Shown here: positions 16,620 to 25,513 of the stretch, piece by piece
Layout: each line of letters opens with the position of its first letter
Position numbering within the stretch: position 1 is the stretch's first letter
Assembly: GCF_001544795.2 (NCBI RefSeq)
Contig: NZ_FCOI02000023.1
Coordinates: 46,790-110,789 of the forward strand
Reading direction: 5' to 3'
DNA from: Caballeronia temeraria
GTDB taxonomy: Bacteria; Pseudomonadota; Gammaproteobacteria; Burkholderiales; Burkholderiaceae
Length of the DNA: 64,000 nucleotides
Position numbers and translations under genes: made by a program
The notes under the pieces: model-generated
What the model was told of the DNA's origin: nothing
Databases searched by the model: none
What the model saw: the letters and a program-made list of their open reading frames with translations, nothing else

Positions 16620-18152
16620 ATGCATCTGCCGTCAGTACTCAGCTTTCTCATCTGGATTCCAGTGGTGTCGGGCATCTTCGTGCTGACTTTCAGCGCATCG
16701 GCGACGCTCTCGCGCGCCGTCGCCCTGTTCGGCGCGATTCTCAGCCTGTTGCCGGTGGTGCCGCTTCTGTCGCGCTTTCACGCGTCGTCGGGCGCGATGC
16801 AATTCGTCGAGCGCGTCGAGTGGCTGCCGCAGTTCGGCATCTCTTACCATCTGGGCGTCGACGGCATTTCGCTGTGGTTCACCGTGCTGACCGCCGTCAC
16901 CACGCTCATCATCTTCGTCGCGTCTTGGCAATCGGTCACGAAGCAGGTCGCGCAGTACTACGGCGCGTTCCTCGTGCTGTCGGGCTGCATGCAGGGCGTG
17001 TTCGCGTCGCTCGACGGCATGCTGTTCTTCGTGTTCTTCGAAGCGTCGCTGATTCCGCTATATCTGCTGATCGGCACGTGGGGCGGCGAGCGGCGCGTCT
17101 ATGCGGCCATCCGCTTCTTCTTCTTCTCGCTGCTCGGCTCGCTCGCGATGCTCGCCGCGCTGGTCTATCTGTGGACGCAGGCGCATACCTTTGATATCGA
17201 CGCATGGCGCACTCTGAAGCTCGGCTTCACGCCGCAGATCGTCGTCTTCGTCTGTTTCCTCGCGGCTTTCTCGGTCAAGGTGCCGATGTGGCCCGTCCAC
17301 ACCTGGCTGCCCGACGTGAATTCGGAAGGCCCGACGGGCGCCGCCGTGCTGCTCGGCATGCTGAAGATCGGCGGCTACGGCATGCTGCGCTATGTGTTGC
17401 CGATCGTGCCCGACGCCGCCCACTTCTTCGCCCCGGCGATGATCGCGCTGTCGCTCGTCGCAGTCATCTACGGCAGCCTCGTCGCGCTCGCGCAGACCGA
17501 CATGCGCAAGCTGCTCGCCTACTCGGCGGTCGCGCACATGGGCCTCGTCACGCTAGGCCTCTTCACCTTCGACCGCCTCGGCACCGAAGGCGCGGTCGTG
17601 CAGATGCTGTCGTACGGCATCGTGTCGGGCGCGATGCTGCTGTGCACCGGCGTGCTGGTCGAGCGCACGAAAAACGGCTCGATCGATGCCTACGGCGGCG
17701 TCGCCAACACGATGCCCCGCTTCGCCGTCTGCGCGATGCTGTTCTCGATGGCCAACGTCGGCCTGCCGGGCACCTCGGGTTTCGTCGGCGAGTTTCTTGT
17801 GCTGATGGGCGCGATTCGCCTGAATTTCTGGATCGGCGCGGCGGCTGCCACGTCGCTGATCCTGAGCGCGGCCTATACGCTGTGGATGGTCAAGCGCGTG
17901 ATCTTCGGCGCGGTGAAGAACGAGCGCGTGGCCGGCCTGCGCGATCTCGGCAAGCGCGAGCTCGTGCTGTTCGGCGCGATGGCCGTGCTGGTGCTCGGCA
18001 TCGGCGTTCATCCGAAGACGTTCACGGACGCGATGGGTCCGTCGGTGGAAAGCCTGCTCTCCGCGGTGCAAGGCTCGACGCTGCCGGACGACACGAGCGC
18101 GCCTTCGTACAACGCTCGCCGCGACACGGTTTCGGAGCGGACGCCGGGCTAA
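16620..18152 (+). CDS. nuoM: orphan NADH-quinone oxidoreductase subunit M (NuoM) homologue
   Basis: 510 residues with about 14 membrane segments, the length of NuoM (509 in E. coli). It keeps the antiporter-type core: the helix-5 glutamate in FFVFFEASLIPLYLLIG, the lysine in FSVKVPMWPVHTWLPD (about residues 218-233), GPTGAAVLLGMLKIGGYGMLR and TDMRKLLAYSAVAHMG. These form the proton channel of complex I. Unusually, no nuoL, nuoN or other complex I gene lies beside it. The frame opens 13 codons earlier, but the ATG at 16620 (MHLPSVLSFLIWIP) begins the first helix. It could serve a second complex or act as a stand-alone antiporter-like protein. Confidence 0.88.
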   Translation: MHLPSVLSFLIWIPVVSGIFVLTFSASATLSRAVALFGAILSLLPVVPLLSRFHASSGAMQFVERVEWLPQFGISYHLGVDGISLWFTVLTAVTTLIIFVASWQSVTKQVAQYYGAFLVLSGCMQGVFASLDGMLFFVFFEASLIPLYLLIGTWGGERRVYAAIRFFFFSLLGSLAMLAALVYLWTQAHTFDIDAWRTLKLGFTPQIVVFVCFLAAFSVKVPMWPVHTWLPDVNSEGPTGAAVLLGMLKIGGYGMLRYVLPIVPDAAHFFAPAMIALSLVAVIYGSLVALAQTDMRKLLAYSAVAHMGLVTLGLFTFDRLGTEGAVVQMLSYGIVSGAMLLCTGVLVERTKNGSIDAYGGVANTMPRFAVCAMLFSMANVGLPGTSGFVGEFLVLMGAIRLNFWIGAAAATSLILSAAYTLWMVKRVIFGAVKNERVAGLRDLGKRELVLFGAMAVLVLGIGVHPKTFTDAMGPSVESLLSAVQGSTLPDDTSAPSYNARRDTVSERTPG

Positions 18153-18235
18153 AAACCGCCGGGCGCGCGTGACGCGCTTCCAGCAGAAATCGAAAGACGC
18201 CGCTAACATTCGAGTGTTCGCGGACACATGCCGAC

Positions 18236-18274
18236 GCGGCGCCGCTCTATACTGAACGGCGCCGCTTTCGTTTT
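18236..18274 (+). terminator. rho-independent terminator after nuoM
   Basis: Perfect 9 bp stem GCGGCGCCG (18236-18244) / CGGCGCCGC (18257-18265) with a 12-base loop, followed by TTTCGTTTT. It lies 84 bp past the nuoM stop. Confidence 0.75.
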
Positions 18275-18340
18275 GCATCGCCGGTTCCATCCAAATTTGA
18301 AATTGCAATCGCCCGATCTGCAGTCAATGGAGGCCTGGAC

Positions 18341-19645
18341 ATGAAGAAGAATTCCGCAGCCATCTGGATTCTCGTCGCGATGGTCATCGGCATCGGGGTC
18401 GGCTACATGATCTTCACGAGTTTTCCCGACAAGAAGACCGCCACCGAGATCGCCGGCTACATCTCCCTCGTCTCCGACGTCTTCCTGCGCCTCATCAAGA
18501 TGCTGATCGGGCCGCTCGTGTTTTCGACGCTGGTCGTCGGCATCGCGCACATGGGCGACGCGGCCTCGGTCGGACGCGTGTTCGCCAAGGCGCTCGGCTG
18601 GTTCCTCACCGCGTCGCTCGTCTCGCTGCTGCTCGGGCTCCTGATGTCGAACCTGCTCAAGCCCGGCGACAACCTCGGACTGCCGCTGCCGGACATCGGC
18701 GCATCGGCGAATCTCGCGACATCGAAGTTCACGCTGAAGGACTTCGTCAGTCACATGGTGCCGCGCTCGTTCGCAGAATCGATGGCCAACAACGAAATCC
18801 TGCAGATCGTCGTGTTCTCGATGTTCTTCGGCGTCGCGCTCGCCGCGCTCGGCGAACGGGGCAAGGTCCTGCTCGCCGCGATCGATCAGCTCTCGCACGT
18901 GATGCTCAAGATCACCGGCTACGTGATGAAGCTCGCGCCGCTCGCCGTGCTTGCCGCGATGGCCGCGACCGTCGCGGTGAACGGGTTGAGCATCCTTCTG
19001 AAGTTCGCCGTCTTCATGGCCGACTTCTATATCAGTCTGTTTCTGCTATGGGGCCTGCTCGTGCTCGCGGGTTTCGTGTTTCTGCACCGGCGCGTGTTCA
19101 AGCTGCTGTCGCTCATCAAGGAAGCGTTCATGCTGTCGTTCGCGACCGCGAGTTCGGAGGCCGCGTATCCGAAGATACTCGACGCCCTCGACCGCTTCGG
19201 CGTGAAGCGCAAGATTTCCAGCTTCGTGATGCCGATGGGCTATTCCTTCAACCTCGACGGCTCGATGATGTACTGCACCTTCGCGACACTTTTCATCGCG
19301 CAGGCGTACGGCATCCATCTGCCGATCAGCACGCAGATCACCATGCTGCTGATCCTGATGCTCACGTCGAAGGGCATGGCGGGCGTGCCGCGCGCGTCGC
19401 TGGTGGTCATCGCGGCGACGCTCAATCACTTCAATATTCCCGAGGCGGGCCTGCTGCTGATTCTCGGCGTCGATACCTTCCTCGACATGGGCCGCTCCGC
19501 CACCAACGCGGTCGGCAATTCGATCGCGAGCGCGGTGGTCGCCAAATGGGAAGGCGAGTTGCTGACGGAATCGGAAGCGGCGGCGAACGCGGCGCGCATC
19601 GAGTCCGAACAGGAAGCCACGCTGGCGCATCCCGCGCAGGTCTGA
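18341..19645 (+). CDS. dicarboxylate/amino acid:cation symporter (DAACS family, GltP/DctA-like)
   Basis: 434 residues. The family signatures are present: the serine-rich re-entrant loop as SFATASSEAAYPKIL (about 265-279), FNLDGSMMYCTFATLFIAQAYG (about 303-324), TSKGMAGVPRASLVVIAATL (about 343-362) and VDTFLDMGRSATNAVGNSIAS (about 378-398). It moves glutamate, aspartate or C4-dicarboxylates inward with protons or sodium. GGAGG lies 7-8 bases before the ATG. The gene is followed after 12 bases by a periplasmic amino-acid binding protein with its own GGAGG site, an unusual operon for a secondary carrier that needs no binding protein. Confidence 0.93.
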   Translation: MKKNSAAIWILVAMVIGIGVGYMIFTSFPDKKTATEIAGYISLVSDVFLRLIKMLIGPLVFSTLVVGIAHMGDAASVGRVFAKALGWFLTASLVSLLLGLLMSNLLKPGDNLGLPLPDIGASANLATSKFTLKDFVSHMVPRSFAESMANNEILQIVVFSMFFGVALAALGERGKVLLAAIDQLSHVMLKITGYVMKLAPLAVLAAMAATVAVNGLSILLKFAVFMADFYISLFLLWGLLVLAGFVFLHRRVFKLLSLIKEAFMLSFATASSEAAYPKILDALDRFGVKRKISSFVMPMGYSFNLDGSMMYCTFATLFIAQAYGIHLPISTQITMLLILMLTSKGMAGVPRASLVVIAATLNHFNIPEAGLLLILGVDTFLDMGRSATNAVGNSIASAVVAKWEGELLTESEAAANAARIESEQEATLAHPAQV

Positions 19646-19657
19646 CGGAGGCGATCC

Positions 19658-20605
19658 ATGAAGACGCAGCGCTTCTGGTCGGCGCTGGCTTCGGCCAGCC
19701 TGATGGCGATCGCGCTCGGCGCGCGCGCAGCCGACGACGTGCAGACCCCGGCGCCCGATAACGACGCCTACGCGCCCGCGACGCTCACCGGCACACTCGC
19801 GAAGGCGCGCGACACGGGCACGATCGCGCTCGGCTACCGCGACGCTTCAGTGCCGTTCTCCTATCTCGATGCGCGCCACGCGCCGATCGGCTATTCGATC
19901 GAACTGTGCAAGGCGCTCGTCGCGGCGATCGGCAATGCGGTGCACAAGAGCCTGAACATCAAGTGGGTGCCGGTGACGCCGGAGAATCGCATCGATGCGG
20001 TCGTCGATGGCCGCGTCGATCTCGAATGCGGCTCGACCACGAGCAACATCGAACGGCAAAAGCGCGTCGCCTTCTCGCCGATCTTCTTCGTGGCCGGCAC
20101 CAAGGTCATGGTGAAGCAAGGCTCGCCGATCCATTCGTTTCGCGATCTGGCGGGCAAGAAGGTCGCGGTGACGGCGGGCACGACGAATGAAAAGGCGTTG
20201 CGCGATCTCGACAGGAAGTTCTCGCTCGGCATGCAGTTGCAGGTCGTGCCGGATCACGCGGAAGGCTTCGCGCGCGTGGCGAACGGCCAGGCCGATGCCT
20301 TCGCCACCGACGACGTGCTGCTCTACGGCCTCATCGCGGAGAACGCGGCGAAGGGCGGCGCGTATCAGGTCGTCGGCGATTATCTGTCGTACGACCCGTA
20401 CGGCATCATGTATCGCAAGAACGATCCGCAGCTCGCGCAAGTGGTGAAGGACACGTTCCAGAACCTCGCCGCCGATGGCGAAATCGAGCGGCAATACAAG
20501 CGCTGGTTCCTGCAACGTCTGCCGTCGGGCACGAGCCTCGACATGCCGATGAGCGCGCAGCTCGAAAGCATCATCGAGTCGATGGCGGGCGGCGAGGCGC
20601 AGTAA
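19658..20605 (+). CDS. periplasmic amino-acid binding protein (SBP_bac_3, GltI-like)
   Basis: 315 residues with a Sec signal peptide (MKTQRFWSALASASLMAIALGARA-ADD). The mature part has the family-3 pattern: TIALGYRDASVPFSYLD, APIGYSIELCKALVAAI, VDLECGSTTSNIERQKRVAFS and VAVTAGTTNEKALRDL. ECGS-T-N-ER-K is the glutamate/aspartate-type (GltI) ligand motif. No ABC permease or ATPase gene is adjacent; its only partner is the DAACS symporter 12 bases upstream. It converges on a sensor kinase, with 6 bases between the stops. Confidence 0.9.
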   Translation: MKTQRFWSALASASLMAIALGARAADDVQTPAPDNDAYAPATLTGTLAKARDTGTIALGYRDASVPFSYLDARHAPIGYSIELCKALVAAIGNAVHKSLNIKWVPVTPENRIDAVVDGRVDLECGSTTSNIERQKRVAFSPIFFVAGTKVMVKQGSPIHSFRDLAGKKVAVTAGTTNEKALRDLDRKFSLGMQLQVVPDHAEGFARVANGQADAFATDDVLLYGLIAENAAKGGAYQVVGDYLSYDPYGIMYRKNDPQLAQVVKDTFQNLAADGEIERQYKRWFLQRLPSGTSLDMPMSAQLESIIESMAGGEAQ

Positions 20606-20611
20606 GCGCGC

Positions 20612-22291
20612 TTATTCGTCGACGAGCTGGCGCACGCGCGCGGTCAGCGTTTCGATCGCGAACGGCTTGGTCAGCACCTGCATGCCGGGTTCGAGGCGCC
20701 CGTTGCCGATCACCGAATTCTCCGCATAGCCGGTGATGAACAACACCTTCAGATCGGGACGCGACTGCCGCGCGGCATCGGCCATCTGGCGGCCGTTCAT
20801 GCCCCCGGGAAGGCCGACGTCGCTGATCAGCAGATCGACCCTCACGTTCGACTGCAGGAGCTTCAGCCCGGCGACGCTGTCGGCCGCTTCGATCACCGCG
20901 TAGCCGGCCTCTTCGAGCACATCGACGATCAGCATGCGCACGCTCGGTTCGTCGTCGACGATCAGCACCGTTTCGCCCGACTCGGCGCCCGATGTCGGCG
21001 CTGCGGTCTGATCGGCGGCGTCGCCATCGACACCGCCGTAAAAGCGCGGCAGATAGATGCATACCGTCGTGCCCTGCCCGGCTTCCGAATAGATGCGCAC
21101 CTGACCGCCCGACTGCTTGGCGAAGCCGTAAATCATCGAGAGGCCGAGCCCCGTGCCCATGCCGATCGGCTTGGTGGTGAAGAACGGATCGAACGCCTTC
21201 GCGATGACATCGGGCGTCATGCCGGTTCCGGTATCCGTCACGCACAGCGACAGGAACTGGCCCTCGGGCATGTCGTGGCTCTCGGCCGCGCGGCGGTCGA
21301 TCCACTTGTTGGCCGTTTCGATCGTGATGCGCCCGCCATCGGGCATCGCGTCTCGTGCGTTGATGCACAGGTTCAGCAGCGCGTTTTCCAGTTGTCCGGA
21401 ATCGACGAGCGCGGGCCACAAACCCGCCGCACCGACCGCCTCGACCTTGATGCCCGGCCCGACCGTGCGCTGGATCAGATCGGTCATGCCGTTCACGAGC
21501 GCGTTGACATCCGTGGGGCGCGGATCGAGCGTTTGCTGCCGCGAAAACGCCAGCAGCCGGTGTGTCAGCGCCGCCGCGCGCCGCACCGCGCCTTGTGCCG
21601 CGACGACGTATTTATCGACTTCTGCGATCCTGCCCTGGCTGAGTCGAATGTTCAGCAATTGCAGCGAGCCGGATACACCTGCCAGCAGATTGTTGAAGTC
21701 GTGCGCGAGGCCGCCGGTGAGCTGACCGACCGCTTCCATCTTCTGCGACTGCCGTAGCTGCTCCTCTGCGCGCATCAGCTCCGCCGTGCGTTGCGCGACG
21801 CGCTGCTCCAGCGTCTCGTTGAGCGCGCGCAGCGATGCGGCCGCGCGATCGCGTTCCTCCTCCGCTGTCTTGCGCGCCGAGATATCGCGAAACAGGACCG
21901 CCACCTGCCGCAGACTTGCCGGCTCGACGCGCGACGCCGACACCTCGATATGCCGTCCCGCCGATAAGAAATAGCGCTCGAAACGCGCCGTCACGCCGGT
22001 GCGCAGGACGGTGCCGTAGAGTTCGACCCAACGGTCGGCATCGGCCGGATCGATCTCGCGCAAGGTCTTGCCGACGACCTCGCGAATGCCCGAATGCCGC
22101 TCATAGCCGAGATTGGCTTCGACATGCCGATAGTCGCTGAGCGGCCCATGCGGACCGTCGAAGAATTCGATGATGCAAAAGCCGTCATCGATTGCATTGA
22201 AGAGCGCGTGGTAGCGCGCCAGAGTCGCAACGCGGCGGGCCTCGAAATCGGGAGTCTGGGTCATCGGAACGGTTTTGATCGGTCGCGCCAC
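20612..22291 (-). CDS. hybrid sensor histidine kinase (PAS-HisKA-HATPase-REC)
   Basis: 559 residues without a membrane segment. Residues about 20-140 form a PAS domain, then a short coiled coil (SLRALNETLEQRVAQRTAELMRAEEQL). The phosphoacceptor is in LAHDFNNLLAG (about residue 195). The ATPase motifs are NARDAMPDGG, TDTGTGMTPDV and GTGLGLSMIYGFAKQSGG. A C-terminal receiver (about 440-559) has LIVDDEP, the phosphorylated aspartate in LISDVGLPGGMNG, FITGYAEN and LTKPF. It lacks an output domain, so it probably hands phosphate to another protein. It is cytoplasmic, stimulus unknown. It converges on the symporter/binding protein pair, but that gives no proof of a link. Confidence 0.92.
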   Translation of the reverse strand: MARPIKTVPMTQTPDFEARRVATLARYHALFNAIDDGFCIIEFFDGPHGPLSDYRHVEANLGYERHSGIREVVGKTLREIDPADADRWVELYGTVLRTGVTARFERYFLSAGRHIEVSASRVEPASLRQVAVLFRDISARKTAEEERDRAAASLRALNETLEQRVAQRTAELMRAEEQLRQSQKMEAVGQLTGGLAHDFNNLLAGVSGSLQLLNIRLSQGRIAEVDKYVVAAQGAVRRAAALTHRLLAFSRQQTLDPRPTDVNALVNGMTDLIQRTVGPGIKVEAVGAAGLWPALVDSGQLENALLNLCINARDAMPDGGRITIETANKWIDRRAAESHDMPEGQFLSLCVTDTGTGMTPDVIAKAFDPFFTTKPIGMGTGLGLSMIYGFAKQSGGQVRIYSEAGQGTTVCIYLPRFYGGVDGDAADQTAAPTSGAESGETVLIVDDEPSVRMLIVDVLEEAGYAVIEAADSVAGLKLLQSNVRVDLLISDVGLPGGMNGRQMADAARQSRPDLKVLFITGYAENSVIGNGRLEPGMQVLTKPFAIETLTARVRQLVDE

Positions 22292-22411
22292 TGAAGGCAG
22301 CTTGAGCGGCGTCGAGAGCTTACGCCAAAGCTAGCACATCGTGCGTGCGCCCAGAATCTTTCCGATGCACGCCGAACTTTCGTCCAACCCGTCTGTTGCA
22401 GAATGGCGGTT

Positions 22412-23947
22412 TCAGACGGGACTCGACTGCATGACGCGGTTGCGTCCGTGCGCCTTGGCGTCGTAGAGCGCTTCGTCGGCGGCGCGGATGAGCGCGCTCA
22501 CGTCGTCGTCGCGTTCGGGCCGCCAGCTCGCGAGACCGATGCTCGCCGTCACGCGGCCGAACTCGCTGCCCGCGTGCTCGATCGACAGATCGCTGATCGC
22601 CGCGCGAATCTTCTCGGCGACTTGCGCGGCGCCGTCAGCAGGCGTATCGGGCAACACGACGACGAATTCCTCGCCGCCGTAGCGCGCGGCGGTATCGACG
22701 GGCCGCCGGATGTTGTCGCCGATGCAGCGTGCGACGGCCGCGAGCGCGTCGTCGCCGGCCTGATGGCCGTAGGCATCGTTGTAGGCTTTGAAGCGGTCGA
22801 TATCGACGAAGAGCAGCGAGAAGAGACTGCGCGTGCGGCGTGCGCGGCGCCATTCCTGATCGAGAATTTCGCCGAGCGTGCGACGGTTGTGCAGCCCGGT
22901 GAGCCCGTCCGTGCGCGCGAGCAATTGCAGCTCCGACTCCGCGCGCATGCGCCGCCTGAACTGCGCGGCGAGCACGAATGACAGGATGATGAAGCCGATC
23001 GCGAGCACGCCCATCGACGAGCCGATGATGATCGTGCGCCGCCGCCATGCCGCGTAAATGTCCTCTTCGCCTTCGGCCACCATGATGATGAGCGGCAGGT
23101 TCGGAAAATTGCGGAAGTAGTAGAGCCGGCGCCGGCCGTCGATCGACGATGTCTCGCTGAAGCTGCCTTGATCCGCCGCGCGAAAGTGCCGGAAGGTGTC
23201 GGCGTGGCTGATGTCGCGGCCGATCACGTGCGGATCGAACGGTTGACGCATGATCATCACGCCGTCGTGGCTGATCAGCGACACGGCGCCGTGCGGCCCG
23301 AGCGAAAGCCCGCCGAAAAGATTGCGAAAGTATTCTAGGTTGATGGCGAGCATCGCGACGCCCGCGAACGATCCATCGGGATGCGAGAGTCTGCGGCTCA
23401 ATGCGATGCTGGGCGCGCCGTCGCGCAGCCGAGACTCGTATGGCGTGCTGATGTAGAGCCCGGTGTCGGGATGATCGCGCTGGACCGAGAAGTAATTCCG
23501 GTCGGCAAAATTACCCGGCCGTGGCACGAGGCTGCCCGAATCGATGGCGATTTTGCCGCTTGCGTCGAGCACGAGGATCGAGCCCAGATCGCGCGCGGAC
23601 GCGGCGCGGTCGAACAGCACGTCGTTGCGCAGACGAGGTGAGAGGCTCATCACGTCGTCGCGCTGCACGCCTTCCACCACAGCTTGCAGCGACAGCTCGT
23701 ACAGTTCGAAATTACGCTCGATGTCGCGTTCGGCGAGCAGCGCGAGATTGCGCGATGTGTCGCGAGCGCGGTCGAGTGCGTCGAGCCTGGCCTGATAGAG
23801 AACCAGCGCGCACAGCCCGACCATGACGAGCGCAATGAGGGTGCCGCACAGCACGATGATATTCGGCGTCGAGCTTCGGGCGTGCGCCGACGCGCGCGCG
23901 GGCCCGGGCGTATTGAGACTCGGGGTGGAGAGATTTTCGGTTGCCAC
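22412..23947 (-). CDS. membrane diguanylate cyclase with dCache sensor (GGDEF)
   Basis: 511 residues. Two membrane helices (about 28-50 and 303-327) enclose a periplasmic double-Cache-like sensor region with FADRNYFSVQRDHPDTGLYI. The C-terminal GGDEF domain (about 340-505) has DGLTGLHNRRTL, FVDIDRFKAYNDAYGHQAGDD and the active site RYGGEEF. The inhibitory I-site RPVD lies exactly five residues before GGEEF, so feedback inhibition by c-di-GMP is expected. It makes c-di-GMP in response to a periplasmic ligand. It is monocistronic, lying 120 bp upstream of the hybrid kinase on the same strand. Confidence 0.93.
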   Translation of the reverse strand: MATENLSTPSLNTPGPARASAHARSSTPNIIVLCGTLIALVMVGLCALVLYQARLDALDRARDTSRNLALLAERDIERNFELYELSLQAVVEGVQRDDVMSLSPRLRNDVLFDRAASARDLGSILVLDASGKIAIDSGSLVPRPGNFADRNYFSVQRDHPDTGLYISTPYESRLRDGAPSIALSRRLSHPDGSFAGVAMLAINLEYFRNLFGGLSLGPHGAVSLISHDGVMIMRQPFDPHVIGRDISHADTFRHFRAADQGSFSETSSIDGRRRLYYFRNFPNLPLIIMVAEGEEDIYAAWRRRTIIIGSSMGVLAIGFIILSFVLAAQFRRRMRAESELQLLARTDGLTGLHNRRTLGEILDQEWRRARRTRSLFSLLFVDIDRFKAYNDAYGHQAGDDALAAVARCIGDNIRRPVDTAARYGGEEFVVVLPDTPADGAAQVAEKIRAAISDLSIEHAGSEFGRVTASIGLASWRPERDDDVSALIRAADEALYDAKAHGRNRVMQSSPV

Positions 23948-24084
23948 TATTTGGAGGTCCCGGGTTCCTGGCTCGCGAGTTTATCTTTGCTCCGCACGTT
24001 CCCTGGTCAGCGAGCTAGGGCGTTATTCTCTCCTATTTGTATGAATTGGGTGAAGGGAAGCGAGGGGGATATGTGGCCGGGGAT

Positions 24085-24339
24085 TCAGCGACGCGCCCCC
24101 GCGCGCCTCAGCTTGCCGCTGAAATACCGCTCGCGCGAAACGCGGATCGCGGCATCGAAATCCGTTTCCGTCGCGAGATGCTTGTGGTCCACGCTGACGA
24201 GCCATCCCTGCGCGGAACGGCACCAGCGGATTCGTCCTTCGTCGTAGAGTCCGGAGAACCAGCGCCACAGCGTGGCGTCGTCCTTGTCGGCCTGCTTGGC
24301 GGCGTCGCGCCGAACGGTGTCTTGAATGATCGCCAGCAT
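24085..24339 (-). CDS. small conserved-looking protein, unknown function
   Basis: 84 residues from the ATG at 24339 (MLAIIQDTVRRDAAKQ). Upstream lies AGGAG, some 11 bases away. The longer frame to 24417 would overlap the acyl-CoA dehydrogenase gene, so the short form is preferred. The sequence is rich in charged and aromatic residues (ATLWRWFSGLYDEGRIRWCR) and has no signal or membrane segment. I do not recognise a domain. It lies directly downstream of the acyl-CoA operon on the same strand and could be its last gene. Confidence 0.6.
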   Translation of the reverse strand: MLAIIQDTVRRDAAKQADKDDATLWRWFSGLYDEGRIRWCRSAQGWLVSVDHKHLATETDFDAAIRVSRERYFSGKLRRAGARR

Positions 24340-24364
24340 GGTCGTCGTGTCTCCTCGTGATTCG

Positions 24365-25501
24365 CTATGACGCAGCGCGTCCCAGTGCGATATACCGCGC
24401 GAGATGATGGTCTTCATCGCCGAGCTGATGATCGATCATCACGAGCCGCTTCGCGTAATGGGAAAGCGGCAATTCCCACGTCATGCCGATCCCGCCGTGC
24501 ATCTGAATGGACTCTTCCGCGACAAGCGCGCCGATGCGCCCGACCGAATACTTCGCCGCCGACAACGCGCGCTCGCGCGCGACACCCGATCCACCGACTG
24601 CCGCCGCCGCATTGATCGCAGCCGAACGCGCCTGCTCGATCTCGAGCAGCACATCGGCCATGCGATGCTGCAGCGCCTGAAACGCGCCGATGGGCACGCC
24701 GAACTGCTTGCGCGTGCGCAGATATTCGAGCGTATGGTCCTTCGCGACATCCATCGCGCCGACCGCTTCCGACGCGAGCGCGACGAGTCCATAACCGATC
24801 GCATGCGTGAGCGTCGCGTATCCCTCGCCTTCTTTTCCGACGAGCGCATCGGCATCGAGGATCACGTCATCCAGCGATATTTCCGCCACGCGTCCGCCAT
24901 CGATCTTGCGATGACCGCGCACCTTCACACCCTGCGCATCGCGCGGCACGATGAAGAGCGAGATGCCCGCCTCGTCAAACTCGCCGCCCGACGTGCGCGC
25001 CGACACGAGCAGCACATCCGCATGCGCGCCCTGCTGCACGACGCCCTTTGCGCCGCTCAGCTTCCATCCTTCGCCATGCCGCGTCGCGCGCGTATTCACG
25101 CGTGCAAGCTCGTAGTGCGAGCCGGGTTCGTCGTGCGCGAATGCGGCAATCGCCGTACCGTCGATCATGCTCGCGACGCGTTCGCGCTGCCTTTCGTTGC
25201 CCGCATGCGCGAGTGCACGCCCGACGATCAGCGCATCGAGAAACGGCTCGACGACAAGCCCGCGTCCGAGCGCCTCGAACACGACCGAGACATCGAACCC
25301 ATCGCCGCCGAAGCCGCCCATCGACTCATCGAAGAACGCGCCGATGATGCCGAGCTCGCAAAACCGCTGCCACATATCGCGGCTGAAGCCTTCCTGCGAG
25401 CGCGCGATCCTGTCGCGCACATCGAACCCATATTGCTCGGCGATGAAGCGGTTCAGCGTATCCGCGAGCATCCGCCGGTCTTCCGTGTGCTGGAAATCCA
25501 T
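24365..25501 (-). CDS. acyl-CoA dehydrogenase (second subunit-type)
   Basis: 378 residues, a flavoprotein of the acyl-CoA dehydrogenase superfamily. The N-terminal helical domain begins MDFQHTEDRRMLADTLNRFI. The middle part has AAFAHDEPGSHYELARVNT. The C-terminal part has LRTRKQFGVPIGAFQALQHRMADVL and ESIQMHGGIGMTWELPLSHYAKRL. It follows another acyl-CoA dehydrogenase gene after 12 bases. Such pairs (PimC/PimD-like, IpdE-like) often form heterotetramers acting on bulky or dicarboxylic acyl-CoAs. The chain-length preference is not readable. Confidence 0.9.
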   Translation of the reverse strand: MDFQHTEDRRMLADTLNRFIAEQYGFDVRDRIARSQEGFSRDMWQRFCELGIIGAFFDESMGGFGGDGFDVSVVFEALGRGLVVEPFLDALIVGRALAHAGNERQRERVASMIDGTAIAAFAHDEPGSHYELARVNTRATRHGEGWKLSGAKGVVQQGAHADVLLVSARTSGGEFDEAGISLFIVPRDAQGVKVRGHRKIDGGRVAEISLDDVILDADALVGKEGEGYATLTHAIGYGLVALASEAVGAMDVAKDHTLEYLRTRKQFGVPIGAFQALQHRMADVLLEIEQARSAAINAAAAVGGSGVARERALSAAKYSVGRIGALVAEESIQMHGGIGMTWELPLSHYAKRLVMIDHQLGDEDHHLARYIALGRAAS

Positions 25502-25513
25502 CGTGCGAACCCT

